Of a DNA stretch of 64,000 nt, positions 10,711 to 22,067 are shown piece after piece. The notes under the pieces were generated by a model, which did not search any database, was not told the origin of the DNA, and worked only from the letters and a program-made list of their open reading frames with translations. Source of the stretch: Favolaschia claudopus (Eukaryota > Basidiomycota > Agaricomycetes > Agaricales > Mycenaceae); the NCBI GenBank assembly GCA_037176885.1, contig JAWWNJ010000219.1:1-64000 (forward strand), given 5' to 3'. Made by a program: the position numbers and the translations under genes. The number at the start of each line of letters is the position of its first letter. The first letter of the stretch is position 1.

Positions 10711-11621
10711 CTGTAGCAGGCCCCCGGTCACTGACATATAGGTTCGTCACGTCCATAGAGTAAAACAAGGTCGAATCTGAGAGGGCTATTTCGCGAACCA
10801 GCCATCTGACCGAGGTTTTGACTCGATAGGGCGACGCAGCTCCTCTAAACTAAGCGTTTGCGCGCATTTTCAGAAAAAAATCGTGATTTTTGAAGCCGCC
10901 AGAGCGCCATCAGTGCCGAAAAATAGAGTAAATCAGGCCGAAATTCGGGTTTTCAATGTGACAAACCTAGTAGGTAGTGACCGGGGGCCTACTGTAGCAC
11001 TTTGTATGGGTGAAACGTAACGCGTAACGCCCGCCCTGTTTCGTTTCAACGGTAACGCATAACGGTCGGGCGGTTTCCCTGAGGACTGCGTGACATACAA
11101 AGATGTCGAATTATCATGTTTGTGGCTGTAAAATCTAGCTGAATCTACTGCTATAACTTGGCTATAACCCTCCTCCTCCTCACTGCACTCAATCACTCTC
11201 TACAATCTTCGTCAAGATAGAACCGGTACGGTGCATCGGAGACCACGGGCAAGGTGCTGGGAAGGTGTACCAGAAGCTGGCCGAGGTAGTTTAACTAGTC
11301 GCTCGAAGAGGGCTTGTGGTGGACCCGTCGCTGGTTTAGGTGTCTGAGCGTGCGCCACGGCGCGGTGTTCATGAAAAAGAAAAAAGGTGTATTACGGAGC
11401 CCGTAACAGGAGAAAAAGGCTATGGATACAAAGAAAGCATAAACGAGAGCTAAAAATCGCCCAGAATCCGTTCAACGTTTGGAAATAGATTTTATCGGTG
11501 TTTGCCCGCCCGTTTCCAAAATCTATGATGTCACGCATAACGCTGAGGCCGTTTCTGGTTTCCATGCGTAGCGTTTCCAGTCACGCTCGAGGGTCGGTTT
11601 CACCCATACAAAGTGCTACAG
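10711..11621. mobile_element. TIR element, CTGTAGCAC ends, interrupted at its left terminus
   Basis: The inverted ends share CTGTAGCACTTTGTATGGG and then TGAAAC. TA lies outside both (10709-10710 and 11622-11623). The left end is split after seven bases by the hAT MITE 10718-10990. Without it the element is about 630 bp and non-coding. Confidence 0.85.
10718..10990. mobile_element. 273-bp hAT MITE inserted in another element's terminus
   Basis: Ends AGGCCCCCGGTCACT and AGTGACCGGGGGCCT are perfect inverse copies, with weaker pairing continuing for another 20 bases. The 8-bp sequence ACTGTAGC is duplicated exactly on both sides (10710-10717 and 10991-10998), and it is the terminus of the host element. 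A lone end of the same family is at 7366-7390. Confidence 0.9.
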
Positions 11622-11623
11622 TA

Positions 11624-12173
11624 AGATCTCTTAGTATTTGCAATCTACAGGGAATGTCCCGGTCACATTTTTTATTTTGGCCCTTGCTGTTCTGCAAATG
11701 ATTATTTTCTCCGTGCAAAGCCATTTCACAGCCATTTCTGCGTCGATGTTCCGCTCTTCTTGGGGAAAATTTGGGAAATCGGCGCGGGACATTCCCTGAG
11801 GATTCGGCTCAGGACTCATTTGCAATTTGTTTCAGATTTTTAGCGTCACTGTAGAGGGCGGGGGGCGGGACCGACTCCGAACAAACAACGTCCAAACAGA
11901 CATTTGTTTGGTGTGATTTGCCAGTCCCCATTGTTAGCTGGCCTACGCCTCCCCCACCTCTGACGTTGCCTATTTAGGAAATCATGTTGACGCGACTGAA
12001 CGCGTTTCTACCGTGTCCCACCATGGAATTGGCGAGAGGGATGGGTTATGGGCGCGCATGGTGGTAGATGACAAGTGTTCTTAGGGAAACATCTTGACAG
12101 CGATCGTGAGTGAATAATTTGAAATATCTTGACAGCGCGATGGCAATTACGAGCGATACAAATATGGGATACA
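11624..12173. other. Gene-free stretch
   Basis: No gene, repeat or structure recognised in these 550 bases. Confidence 0.4.
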
Positions 12174-12520
12174 TTAAAGAACAAAGCCCTTCATACAGTA
12201 AGGAAGTTTAAAGGTTGAGGACGAGCGACGAAAGCCGGGGGCGCGCTCCCCGCGTGAAGGTTTGTCGGCAATATTAAGTAATGACGGGACGTACTCGGTA
12301 TTGACAAAAGTAACGTTAATCCGACGATTGCTTCGCGACCACGTGATATTTCTCCAAGACTTCGAGTTTGAAAAATACGTCAGGATATTCCTTAAATACA
12401 CAAGTCGTTGTGGGCAACCTCTGTTCCTGACGCTCTTCAGAGCCAGCGCAATTTTGGAGAGGGTTTGCGAAGAGCCATTGGAGCCATTGAATGGCTATCG
12501 ATTTCCGCATTAGGAAACTT
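12174..12520 (-). pseudogene. RNase H C-terminal fragment of a DIRS-like retroelement
   Basis: The minus-strand reading contains VTFVNTEYVPSLLNIADKPSRG-like sequence at 12230-12312. This is the end of an RNase H domain whose last Asp is in the ADKPSRG motif. Upstream frames carry the preceding helical part with a shift near 12390. No RT domain is attached. It is a relic of the same broad family as the RT pseudogene at 13.6-15.1 kb. Confidence 0.6.
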
Positions 12521-13199
12521 TGATGAGCTAAACTTTTATGTAGAAGTCAAGAACAGCTGCCTGGAATAAAATTCGGATACTCAGACTGGGGGTGTCTTTT
12601 GTCAATACGCCGGAATGTGGACACTTGTTTAGCCATTAGCCATCCAATGGCTGCATCGCAAACAGGCTAATAGCTTGAAATTCACCTGTGTCTTTCAACT
12701 TCTGCTCATTGTTCAACAGAAATCTTAGCAACTGCCCTTCCAGGCCACTTTCGACGACCTCTAGCTTGCACATGTGATCTATTCAAATGTTTTTGCACAC
12801 TTGCTTTGGCTAGTAAGGGTGGTAAACAAGCCTACAATCTGAAAAACTCTTCGGCCCCTTACTTGACCAAACATGGGGATTTACGGAAGCCATGGAGGCC
12901 TACTCTGGGATATAGCAGTATATTGAATGTGTAGGTGATAGGGTTCAGCACTGTGATGGATTGGAAATCAACCAAGACTGTAGCTTTGAACGGCCACGCA
13001 ATTATTTGGGGCCGTGCAGGAGGGATGGTTGAAATTGAACCAGTCCAATGTTGACAAGAAATTGATGCAATCAGAGATTTCGAGCAGTGAGGGACTGAAA
13101 TGGATCCTCAAGTATAACCTACCGTCCGAGGGCATGTTCTTGAACTTCAAGAAAATTGGAAAATGCAGTCATTTATTGCAACAAACAGTGCAAAACAGC
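12521..13199. other. Gene-free stretch
   Basis: No gene recognised. Two short opposed ORFs (12968-13150 and 13014-13304) are shadows of each other and carry no motif. Confidence 0.35.
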
Positions 13200-13363
13200 C
13201 GCAAATTAGAATCCGCCGAGAAATCAGTTGTGCTTGATGGATTGGTTCAGGCCTTTGTCCGATGCCGTTCAAAACATGCAGGAGAACATTCCGATGCATT
13301 TTAACCTATTACATACCGCAATATTCGGACCATACGAGTCGATCCACGGTTACTTTTGTCAAT
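13200..13363 (+). pseudogene. RNase H fragment, plus strand, cut by a MITE
   Basis: The plus strand carries a decayed RNase H C-terminal region (GLVQAFVRCRSKHAGEHS, then TVTFVN after a shift) resembling the fragment at 12174-12520. It stops at TVTFVN exactly at the TA where MITE copy 2 begins. Confidence 0.5.
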
Positions 13364-13364
13364 A

Positions 13365-13564
13365 GCGAGTTTGTGCAAAGCGACCCGGGTCGCTTTGCGA
13401 CCGCTCAGATCTCCACAACGAGCAGCCTCAAGTGTGAGGTCCCAGCGACCTAGGAATGCCCCAGGGCGATACTCTCCTAGGTCGCTTGGAGCTCATACCT
13501 GGTATCTGTTGTTGCGGAGATCTGAGCGGTTGAAAAGCGACCTGGGTCGCTCGCACAAACTCCC
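13365..13564. mobile_element. 200-bp foldback MITE, copy 2
   Basis: Same length and sequence as copy 1 apart from a few bases, with TA on both sides (13363-13364, 13565-13566). It sits between two RNase H fragments that point towards each other, so its two flanks do not come from one uninterrupted gene. Confidence 0.9.
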
Positions 13565-13565
13565 T

Positions 13566-15100
13566 AATAGTGGAGATCCATACAGAGTGTATTTGCATGA
13601 GAGAAACGATTCGCTGGAGCACGCGATTCCGTTCTGAATTTCGGGATTTACCGGCGGCGAGGGCGCCGATCACGCCCTCGTTATCTGAACGGACTTGAAA
13701 ATGGGTGTTGGAATGGCCTTGGTGAATCGCGAACCGAATTCAACCGCGACCATCTCGGCCCAACCTATCCCTCGTTCGTCAGATTTCCAGCCTGGCAACA
13801 ATTTCCACCGCTGCCAAACGCTGTCAAAAACTATGCCGATTCCATACGAGGTTGATGCGTCGACCCAGAATTTTAAAGAAGAGGGGGGAGGTGGTTTAAG
13901 TAGATTGCAACCACAGAAGGATTGTGCGAGGCGTGATCGCCACAAGGCGATATCGTTGAGGGTGGATGGATTAGGAGTGCGGCGTAGAAATGCCGATGAG
14001 CCGTGAGGGAATGAGGAGGAAAATTTCGATATAGATGGAAGGCAAGAACGTCCGTCTGGAACGGCTAACGAGCAGTGGACTAGAGTACCGAGCACTGCTT
14101 CGGCTTCCTTGCGGGTAAATTTTGCTCCTTCAACCCAAGGTGCGAGTCTTTCGATGTAGCGAGCACCCTTCTCGGGCGGAATCTGGATCGATTTCTCGAC
14201 GAGATCCCACAAGAAGCCTATATATTTGAAGGTAGACGAGAAGGGTCGAGTTTTAGAGCGCTTCCATGGCCAGCCCAGTGCGTCGGCAAACTTGTATATA
14301 TCGTCGATATCGTAGCTGTAGGCAGGTGGATTATCTGACAATCGGTGGCGGAGGAAGAGGAAGTCGTCGACCCATTTTTTGATTGGGCCGATGTCGTTTG
14401 CCATGTACAGAGCGGCGATGGCGTCTGCGAGGCGTCCGAAAACACCGCTAGAGCTGGAGTTCCCAAACGGGCAGACGTGATCAAGGTAATATTTGCCCAG
14501 CCATTGAATGACGAAGAAGGGTTGTTGAGAAGGATGAATGGGACATCGACGGTATGCGGCGTCAACGTCTAATGTCGCGCCTTCCGTTCCTGGCGGGGCA
14601 TCGATCACTAGGAGAACGATTTGCGCGAACGTCCCCCACTCGCAATGGAAGTCGTCTACATTTATTTTGGAATTGACGGATGCGCGAGAAGGATCGTTAC
14701 GTGTGAATGAGAAATCCTGGACTAGTCTGAATTCACCTGGGTCTCCCGATTTCGGAACAAGACCCAGAGGCGAAGTACGGAAAGGACCGATGAGGTTTTC
14801 GAGGCGATCACGGAAAACGGGCCGGTGTAGCGACCACCGGCCCGCTCTTTATTAATGTAATTTTCGATAACGGAAGGACAGGATAAGGATGATGAATGGT
14901 TGGGAGGAGTGAATGTTTCGGTAATATTAGAGTGGATGCCCATATGAAAGCCTTCTCGAAGGCCGATAGGTAAATCTGAGAAAGTATCGTAAAGACTGGC
15001 CGCCTTGAGAGCGGATTCCGACTTGTCCGGCAAGAGGGGAGTGACGATGGGAAGGAAATCAGACTGAGACGCAGTTCTGGGCGCAATGAAGGCCGTTTTT
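13566..15100 (-). pseudogene. Reverse transcriptase-RNase H of a DIRS-like element, frameshifted
   Basis: The long open part (14608-13670) carries an RT palm with Asp in ATLDVDAAYRRCPIHP, the catalytic WVDDF box at about 14370, a thumb-like FKYIGFLWD segment, and RNase H with FWVDASTSYGIG at about 13860. Upstream, the RT fingers continue in frame from about 14830 (LVPKSG, FRLVQDFSF), joined to a further upstream frame by one missing base at about 14817. Downstream, one missing base at about 13690 takes the reading into SDNEGVIGAL, and the coding stops at the MITE at 13566. The closest described group I can offer is DIRS/Ngaro; no tyrosine recombinase was found, so the group is not proven. Confidence 0.72.
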
Positions 15101-16173
15101 TTGCGCCACAAATGGAGCACCAATGCTTGCCCTTGTCGCAGTCAACACCGCGGGGGCAACCACTGTACCCGTTGAATGAGAAGCAGTACGCGACACCGGG
15201 TTTATCGCGGCGATCTTTACCGATGAGGATTGTTGGTTTGCCGTTAACGAGGCGGTCTGACGTGCAGGACCGCGATTTGTGATAATCCTCCTCGGCCGCG
15301 CAGATAAAGCAACGGAGTTTCTTCGATTTGGAACGAAAGGAATCCGAGGCCTCACGTTTCCCGACCTTATAAGGCGCAAAACGCGACGTCCCGGAGCTAG
15401 AGTCACGCTCGCGGTCATTGTTCGAGGTGGAATACGCCGGGGTCGATGGCGGTGACTATGGCGCGCTGTCGGATCTGAGAGTCGTATTCGAGGTATAGCG
15501 CCCAATTCTGCGCTCGGTTGGGACGATGGAGAATGCCGTTAAAATGATTGAGCCACATGTCGTGCTCTCCGGGAGCGTAAGCTTGAATAAGCTCGAGAAG
15601 TCGACCCCATGCTTGGAACCATTCGTCAAAGGTGAGGCGTAATTCACGGTCGACGTCGAGCTCGCGGGGTGTTGCGACGACGGAGTTGGAAGCGCTATCG
15701 ACGAAGAAGATGTCGTTAAGTTCTTGTTTGGCAGCCGTGTTCGCGAACGCGCAGAATTTGTCGGTCAAGAAATGTAAGGGAATGTGGGCGTCCCAGCCGC
15801 GCGGGCCAGAGATCTTTTTGCGAATTGCGTCGGGGATAAGATACCCTGCGCCGGAAGCGGTGAGACCGGCTATGCGTTTGGGGCGTCTACATACGCCAGA
15901 CGGCGGTGGGTAGGTCGTCTCTCGCATCCGAGCCCGTAGCGGGTGGGGCTGTGAGTTCAAGCCGAATATCGTTAGCATCGGTTTTAGGTGCGGAGCGCAA
16001 ATAAACATGAGGATGAATGTGACAGGCCGTGCATCGTCAAATGAGAAAGAGGATAAAATCATATGAGGTCCAACGTGAACGGTAAGGCATTCGTGAATAT
16101 ACAAATGTCGTGAAACGTCAAGATTGCGTGAAGACTTTAATGCCCGCGAATTGTGGAGATTCTCGCAGACCAA
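15062..16173 (-). pseudogene. Gag-like protein of the same retroelement, CCCH/CCHC zinc motifs
   Basis: The first frame (16173-15415) has a helical Gag-like region ending FDEWFQAWGRLL and a later WLNHFNGIL segment. A shift near 15425 leads into a Lys/Arg-rich stretch, then cysteine motifs CFIC...C and YCFSFNGYSGC...C...C...HWCSICGAK at about 15090-15300. A seven-A run at about 15098 shifts the final HCAQNC. This zinc-rich Gag followed by RT/RNase H matches a retroelement type common in Agaricomycetes. Confidence 0.65.
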
Positions 16174-16601
16174 TAAGATCTTTCAGTCGTCAATCGTCAA
16201 CGTTCGTTAATCGTCAAAAATTCGCAAGCCGTGAGAGTTGCGGCGCCAGACTTGAATGGGCAAATGAGCCGGATTTCCTACTTTCCTCTCAGAGAGCGTC
16301 GAACTAACCAACTCGGCCCCAAAAAGGTTCGATCACGTGGGGTACCTTACTAAAACAGAGCAAGAAATTATTGATTTAACACATAAATAAACAAACATAA
16401 AAAATCAGCACAGGGAAAGCCCAATAACTTCGACGCGTGTTATGTAAAATAGCATATGACCATCCCCCCTCTCTCCCACCAGTTGAACCAACTGCTAACT
16501 GTATTAGCTGGTCGCAAGCAAGGCATTTCTAAATTCGGTTACTTTTGGTAATGCCGAGTACTGAAGGTTTGCTTCGACGTGGGCTTTGATCCACTTGCGT
16601 A
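16174..16601. repeat. Dispersed repeat (16355-16562), second copy at 45918-46125
   Basis: About 205 bases starting AACAGAGCAAGAAATT and ending ATGCCGAGTAC match 45918-46125 in the same orientation at roughly 90%. The right end (GTTACTTTTGG, ATGCCGAGTAC) resembles the RNase H end of the DIRS-like debris, so this may be the 3' end of such an element. No gene in the rest of the stretch. Confidence 0.7.
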
Positions 16602-17271
16602 AGATAGACGTCACCCCAATCCGGCACCCTTACATAAGCATTACGTTTGCACAGCCACCCGCCAAATCCTGAAGGTTTGAAAAATCAACTTACTCTGTTT
16701 GCGATTTTGAGGTCTTGGGAACTTTTTTTTAAAAAAAAATTAGAGAGGTTCACAGCTTAAGTAAGAAATTGGAGGCTCTCGGGCCACCGGCCACCCCACC
16801 CATTAAGTAGATACATATGTGTCAGTGGATGACTAAGTCCTGGTGCTGGTCTAGCATATCTGAGAGGGAGGGCCGAGTCATACTTTCCTCACACTAAACC
16901 GTGTATTCCAAAGCTTACATGGCGCGTCGCGTCGCGTCTATGATCGCGGATATATCACGTGTACTGTGTATGTAAGCTTATGTAATCCGCCAAATGTTGG
17001 AAGGATTTTTCGCAAGATGGGCCCAAACACGTCGAAAATGAGTTTGGAAGCTTTTTAGAATGGGTTGCCTTTTTTGGAAAGATCACCTTATAACTTTTCA
17101 ACAAGGAATTATTGGCTGAATCCGTTCCATCAAATCGTAGATAGACCTCCTAGCTACAGTTTGGTGGTCTTAGAATTATCAATATGTTGTTGTGCCCAGA
17201 GTTATAAGGACTTTGTTGACATGATGTTTCGGCTTACATAACCACGTGCCGGATCCGGGTGACGTCTATCT
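16602..17271. mobile_element. 670-bp TIR element, AGATAGACGTCACCC family, full copy
   Basis: Inverted ends AGATAGACGTCACCC, then TCCGG, with TA on both sides (16600-16601, 17272-17273). A truncated, opposite copy is at 42862-43766. Non-coding. The AGATAG start is shared with the second family at 24694 and 28090. Confidence 0.85.
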
Positions 17272-17660
17272 TAGTTCAATGACGGAGCCGGTGTTGTCGA
17301 GCTGAAACTCGTCCGCGGCGGAAACGAGCTGAGCGCGCTTGAGCTGTGATACTGTGGTGTCGAATTGGACCATCGTGAGATGCGAAGAATGTTCAAAGCA
17401 GCTTGAATCTGGATTCCGTTCGGAGTGCAGGTGGTGGTTCGGAAGAAGGAGAAGCTCACCGCCACCTGTCACTCCTCTCACAAGACATCGTATCGTCACA
17501 GCTAGCTGTCACGATACTCCCAATATGGTTACATGATTTGCCCGATTTTCCCCCAATGCAGCCAATAATCGAAGTGTGTAAAGGAAGGTCAATGTGTAAA
17601 GGAGCGTCAAAATACTGTACCCTAGTCTACCCTAGTATCATGAAAATTGTTCCTCGCTTA

Positions 17661-18197
17661 CAGCTGTTCCCGAAATCTATGAGACTTTTCAAAGAAAATT
17701 GCGCGAGCTCAACTTTTGATCGGAGTGATAAGGCACACCATATATGGTAATATCTCCGACGGCCGGTGGCCCGGTACGTCCGACCGTGGCTGCGGCGGCG
17801 TGGCATTCATTGAGCTGTCAGCTCTTGTGTCAGCTCCACCACAGTACAATGATATAACGGACCTATGAGACACCAGTATCCCGGATGAGTCGGTCGAGAG
17901 CTGAGCGAGAGATTCCTGTGTCATGGGTAACCGCTACCCAATCCATGATCTCGTCAAGATATAGTTCAGGAGCCTCTGCAAGCAATGTGAATAGGTCGTG
18001 GGTTTGGTCTGCATTGAGGTTGCGTGGGCGTCCGCGCACAGTAGTCGAAGGTGCTCTGACTGTGCCATAATCTTCTTTATTTTCTCTCCAGCGGAAGGTC
18101 GGAGATATTACCATATATGGTGTGCCTTATCACTCCGATCAAAAGTTGAGCTCGCGCAATTTTCTTTGAAAAGTCTCATAGATTTCGGGAACAGCTG
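17661..18197 (-). mobile_element. Tc1/mariner deletion derivative with perfect 98-bp arms
   Basis: The arms 17661-17758 and 18100-18197 are identical inverse copies as far as I can read. They begin CAGCTGTTCCCGAAATC and are flanked by TA. The middle retains the N-terminal DNA-binding part of a transposase (17863-18114) but no DDE catalytic domain. Arms identical over about 98 bases point to recent transposition. Confidence 0.88.
17863..18114 (-). pseudogene. Truncated Tc1/mariner (IS630-like) transposase, N-terminal HTH part
   Basis: The 83-residue reading starts at an ATG inside the terminal repeat. It contains GRPRNLNADQTHDLFTLL and a helix-turn-helix region (LYLDEIMDWV...GISRSALDRLI) typical of the amino-terminal domain of this superfamily. 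The reading stops before any catalytic Asp. It could act as a DNA-binding peptide on its own terminal repeats, but that is inference. Confidence 0.7.
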
Positions 18198-18199
18198 TA

Positions 18200-20589
18200 A
18201 ATCCGGTAGAAATACGCAAAATCCATGATGGCGATGGTAGTAAGAGCTGACAGAATCTCACACCGGTCATAAGAAACCAAGACTCGGAGCAGGTGCATTA
18301 AATTTGATGTGCACGCATGCGACGGGCTTTCTGAGCTTTAGAACTTGAATGAGATTACTTATGAGACCCATTCTAAGTGAACCTAGTGAAGGCTAACAGC
18401 TTGATGAAATTTGAACTAGCACCCAACACGTAGTGCGCTGATGTGCACGCTGGCAGGGAGCTTGTAGCCTAGTTGTAGGTCCTGTTTCTGGAATTGTTTA
18501 CTGTTGCTGTGATTGCTGTGTTCGGGGAAAAACGGGCATCAATGGGTTACATCCGATGTGCTTGCTTAGCTAATTATGAGGTTGAGACCTTGTCAAGCAA
18601 GGTAATTTTTTAAAACTGTGGGATATCCTTTTTGTTCAAATTGAAGGCAGCCATATTCTAGCTCTGACAAAATTATTCTGATCCCCAAGTCGAATATTAA
18701 TGAGGGGAAACGGTGTATCCGTTGCTCAGATATCGTGCTGCCAAGTTCGCCACTTTTCGCTGTTTTTGCCATTTTCGGCCATTTTACGGCATCTTTGACC
18801 AACTTCGCGGCGCGATATCTCAACAACGGCGGCACCTTTTCCATGTCTGATTGAAATAAAAAATCGTCTTTTGGACGATTCTGATGGTCTTGCGATTTAT
18901 GGTGGTTCATCATGGTTCTCTGATGCAGCTGATGGTAGATCAGTCGTAACGTGACTTGTCAGTCCACAACTGTACAGGCAATGTACAGGCCCTGAACCGT
19001 CGGCAATAGCCTTTTTTGGTAAGATTTTTCACATGGGAATACAAACTCAGATCGACCAGCCTGTGTATCGACAGGGTTGCCTCCATACAGTGTACACAGG
19101 CTGGACTCGAGCCTAGTATTTTGCAAAACAAATGCAAACTAACTCATCTGCCTCGGCCCTCAAGTACACTCCATGACATTTCCTCTCTGGAATCGGCTGA
19201 GTGGGAACCTTCAAGGCTACCGGTATGTTTCTATTATATCATCCTCGTATCCTCCGACATCTTCCCTTCACTTTGAGGATGTGGCGCAATCGGCGACCTC
19301 AAGATTGCTATGAGGCGAAGCTCGAGATGGTACGCTTCCATAACATCCTAGTCATTTCGCTCGTACAGCAGTCTCCTCTGTGCCTGCTGACTGGATGGGC
19401 AGAGTTGGTGTAAATTCTTCACCTGCTACATTGTTCTTCCAGTACTCAGTCTCCGCTTTTTCTTCTATTTGGTGGATGTCGGCATTACCTGTGCAACTCT
19501 GTCTGGTACGTTTGAAATCCCCTCCTTGTACACATATCTGGCTGAGGATCTGTTTCATGTGCAGCAAGCACCAGCACTCGTTCATCATAATCTTGAAAGT
19601 ACGTCCCAGCCTTGTGTATTCTTATCATGCATTCATCAAGTAAATTCCTAGGTTTATCCGGCCGTGCCCGCGCCTTACGCTTCCTGCTGTTCTCCCGACA
19701 TTGCCTCCCTCAAATTCTCGCCCACCGTACATGTTATGCACTTTTACCCTGAGCCCCAGCAGCTCCTCTTTCGGCATAGTAACCTTCCCGCGCGCCTTAT
19801 ATAGCTCCGCGGCCCGTACCTCGTCGGCGACTCAACAGTACAATAAGGTCAGTCATTGTTCTTCTGCTAGGCCGTCAGCTCAACTCTTTTATCGGATTCT
19901 GCCCAAACCTTTCTCGTCATCCGCAGCCTGGTCGATTTCTTTTACACTCAACATACCTGGTACGTGCCCGTTCTGGTGTATCCTTGTCGTACATTCACTC
20001 TAAAGTCGCAGCGTCCTTCACTCGTGGTTCCCGCGCACTGCTGACCCAGCCTCCTTCAATTTCTTGCTCCCGTCGAATCACAGCAGCTCTCGCTTCAATA
20101 CTGACACCGTCCCGTCCGCGTTCCGCAATTTCGCCGCCCAGCGCCTCGGCCAGTTTAGGTGTTGATTTCGCCTGCGTCGAATCGACGGAATAAGCTAGTG
20201 AGTCGCTCTCGTCTTGTTGGGGCTGTTGTCGGCTCAAACGCGATTCTCATATCCAAAAGGCTCTTTCCGTGCAGCGAGTGAGTCTTTTTGCTCCTGATCT
20301 TTCAAGCAGTATGTTCACCATCTGTTTTCTGTCCCCCACAGGTCATAGAGAATTTTCTTTTGTGGTATCCGTTCAGTACATTGTCTTCTATCAGTAGCAA
20401 TATATCTATTTTTTCCTCCTTTTATATGGCCCTCCGTCTGTTTAAGCATCAAATCCCGGGTTTTCTTTTTTTTTTTTTTTGGTCTGGTGGCAAAAACTAC
20501 AGGAGCTACAGCGCTCTACAGTGGTTCTACACACAACTACATAGAATCCTCGGTTCTACATATAAACCGCGGTTCTACGAAGATCTTCT
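18200..20589 (+). other. Unassigned stretch with possible spliced-gene remnants
   Basis: At 18725-18835 lies an imperfect palindrome (arms around GATATCGTGCTGCCAAGTT and its inverse). From about 19280 to 20200 several open segments are bordered by plausible GT and AG signals (for example donors GTACGT near 19600 and 19955), and 19455-19600 and 19655-19800 read as protein-like. I could not join them in one phase and recognise no family. 20500-20580 is rich in CTACA words, which recur at 22580-22640. Confidence 0.25.
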
Positions 20590-20736
20590 TGAAGGTGGGC
20601 GCAAAAACGAGACAACGGAATGAATAGATCACTACCCTACTGTACATGGATGTGACCGAGAGTACATAAGGTAAATGTCCGGCAACTAGAAATACCCGGG
20701 TGAACAGTAGAGCGCGCACACCTAGATATTTTAACA
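20590..20736 (-). repeat. 3' LTR of the Copia gag-only element
   Basis: 147 bp, TG...CA. It differs from the 5' LTR by a small insertion near 20655 and a few substitutions. Confidence 0.8.
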
Positions 20737-20767
20737 CACCCCCTCGCGCGAAGACTGGGCAAACGCG

Positions 20768-21799
20768 CTAAACCGCGACAGAGGGAGTAGTTTTCACCTT
20801 GCGACGGTTCCCCCGTCGAACTTTTCTCTTCCCAACCTGCACCCCCTCAAGCTCGACAGCGGCAGCGGCAGACGAGATCACGATGGGATTCTCATTGAAG
20901 AGGATGACCTCGTCGGTGGCGGAAGCAGCGCCAGGCAGGACGATGTCGACGTCGGGAGCGTGCGCGACTACGGCAACATCATATTCGTCGTCTGAGTCGA
21001 CTGACCAAGCGGCGGTCGCGTTCAAGATCTTATCCTTTACGTCGGCGGGCATGTCAGCAACACAGCGTCGGGCGATGTGACCGGCGCGTCCGCAACGGCG
21101 GCAGACACTGTTCGCATCCTTGGGGTTGCCCCAATCGAAGGCGTCCTTGTTGCGCTTGCGATTGCGAGCAGCGGCCATAGCGACTGGCTCGGGAGCAAGG
21201 GGATCGTACTCATCCTCCGTCTTGAGGTTCTTGTTGACGGTTTCCTCGCTTTGATCCGCGCTGATGTCATGGAGCTTGGGAGTCGGGACGGTGGTGGAGA
21301 GGGAGGAACGGATAACAGCGAAGGAGGGATGAAGGCGCAGGAGCAAGAAGTCGGTGACCTCGCTGCTGCTCATCTCATGGCCGATGGCCTTGAGCTGTCG
21401 CACAATGGAGAGGACAGCGTCGATGTAAACGGCAACACGTTTGGCGGGGTCGTGACGAAGATTGTAGAGCTCGCTGCGGAGGGCGAGGCGGAGACCAGGG
21501 GTATCGCTCTGATACTCTCGTTTGAGCAGAGCCCAGGCAGCAGAGCCGGTGGAGACGTCGGCAATGGTGCCACAATAGTCGGCCTCGAGGAGGAAGTAGA
21601 GCAGGGGATACGCACGGTTATTTGCCTTATCCCATGCGGCAGCCTCGGTCGCGTCTGTCGGCCGGGGCTTCGTCCCACTGACTATCTCCCAACTCTCCTC
21701 CAGCCTGAAGTAATTCTGGACGTCCTTAGCGAACGACGTCCAGTTAGAGCCCGAAAAGTGGGAGACACGAGCGAAAACGGCGTTGTTGGTGGTAGACAT
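20768..21799 (-). CDS. Copia Gag polyprotein, intact
   Basis: The 343-residue ORF starts MSTTNNAVFARVSHFSGSNW, the usual start of Copia Gag (UBN2/gag pre-integrase class). It has the Trp-rich capsid region (SAAWALLKREY), a conserved LRLHPSF segment and a single CCHC zinc knuckle CRRCGRAGHIARRC at about residues 233-246, then an acidic stretch and a basic tail. The whole frame is open. The element carries nothing else, so this Gag is either used in trans or kept for packaging its own RNA. Confidence 0.88.
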   Translation of the reverse strand: MSTTNNAVFARVSHFSGSNWTSFAKDVQNYFRLEESWEIVSGTKPRPTDATEAAAWDKANNRAYPLLYFLLEADYCGTIADVSTGSAAWALLKREYQSDTPGLRLALRSELYNLRHDPAKRVAVYIDAVLSIVRQLKAIGHEMSSSEVTDFLLLRLHPSFAVIRSSLSTTVPTPKLHDISADQSEETVNKNLKTEDEYDPLAPEPVAMAAARNRKRNKDAFDWGNPKDANSVCRRCGRAGHIARRCVADMPADVKDKILNATAAWSVDSDDEYDVAVVAHAPDVDIVLPGAASATDEVILFNENPIVISSAAAAVELEGVQVGKRKVRRGNRRKVKTTPSVAV

Positions 21800-22054
21800 G
21801 GTGAAGGAGGATGGGGAGGAAAGGAGCGAGGGGAATGGTGGTGTAAAGACAGTGGTAGGGGAGACACGCGGGGCTCGACTTCAAAGAAGGAGCAGTGGCG
21901 GCTACAAAAACCCGTGTGAAAAGTCTTGGGAGGCTCAGAGGCGCTCAAGCAGATCCTGCGGGCGAGACGGCGCGATCCCGGAGACAAGGTGGGTGAGGAA
22001 CACGGAAGAGGACACAGAAGACGCAGACAACAAAGATTAGGCGCAGTGGGCGGG

Positions 22055-22067
22055 GCCCATAACCTCT
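22055..22067 (-). promoter_or_regulatory. Primer binding site (initiator Met tRNA internal fragment)
   Basis: GGTTATGGGCCC lies 4-5 bases inside the 5' LTR on the minus strand. It matches the anticodon-side fragment used by Drosophila copia. A second instance with GGTTATGGGCC is at 59920-59930. Confidence 0.7.

Noticed and set aside
21077..21919. 280-residue plus-strand ORF
   Set aside because: Antisense shadow of the Copia Gag gene; Gly/Glu-rich with no motif.
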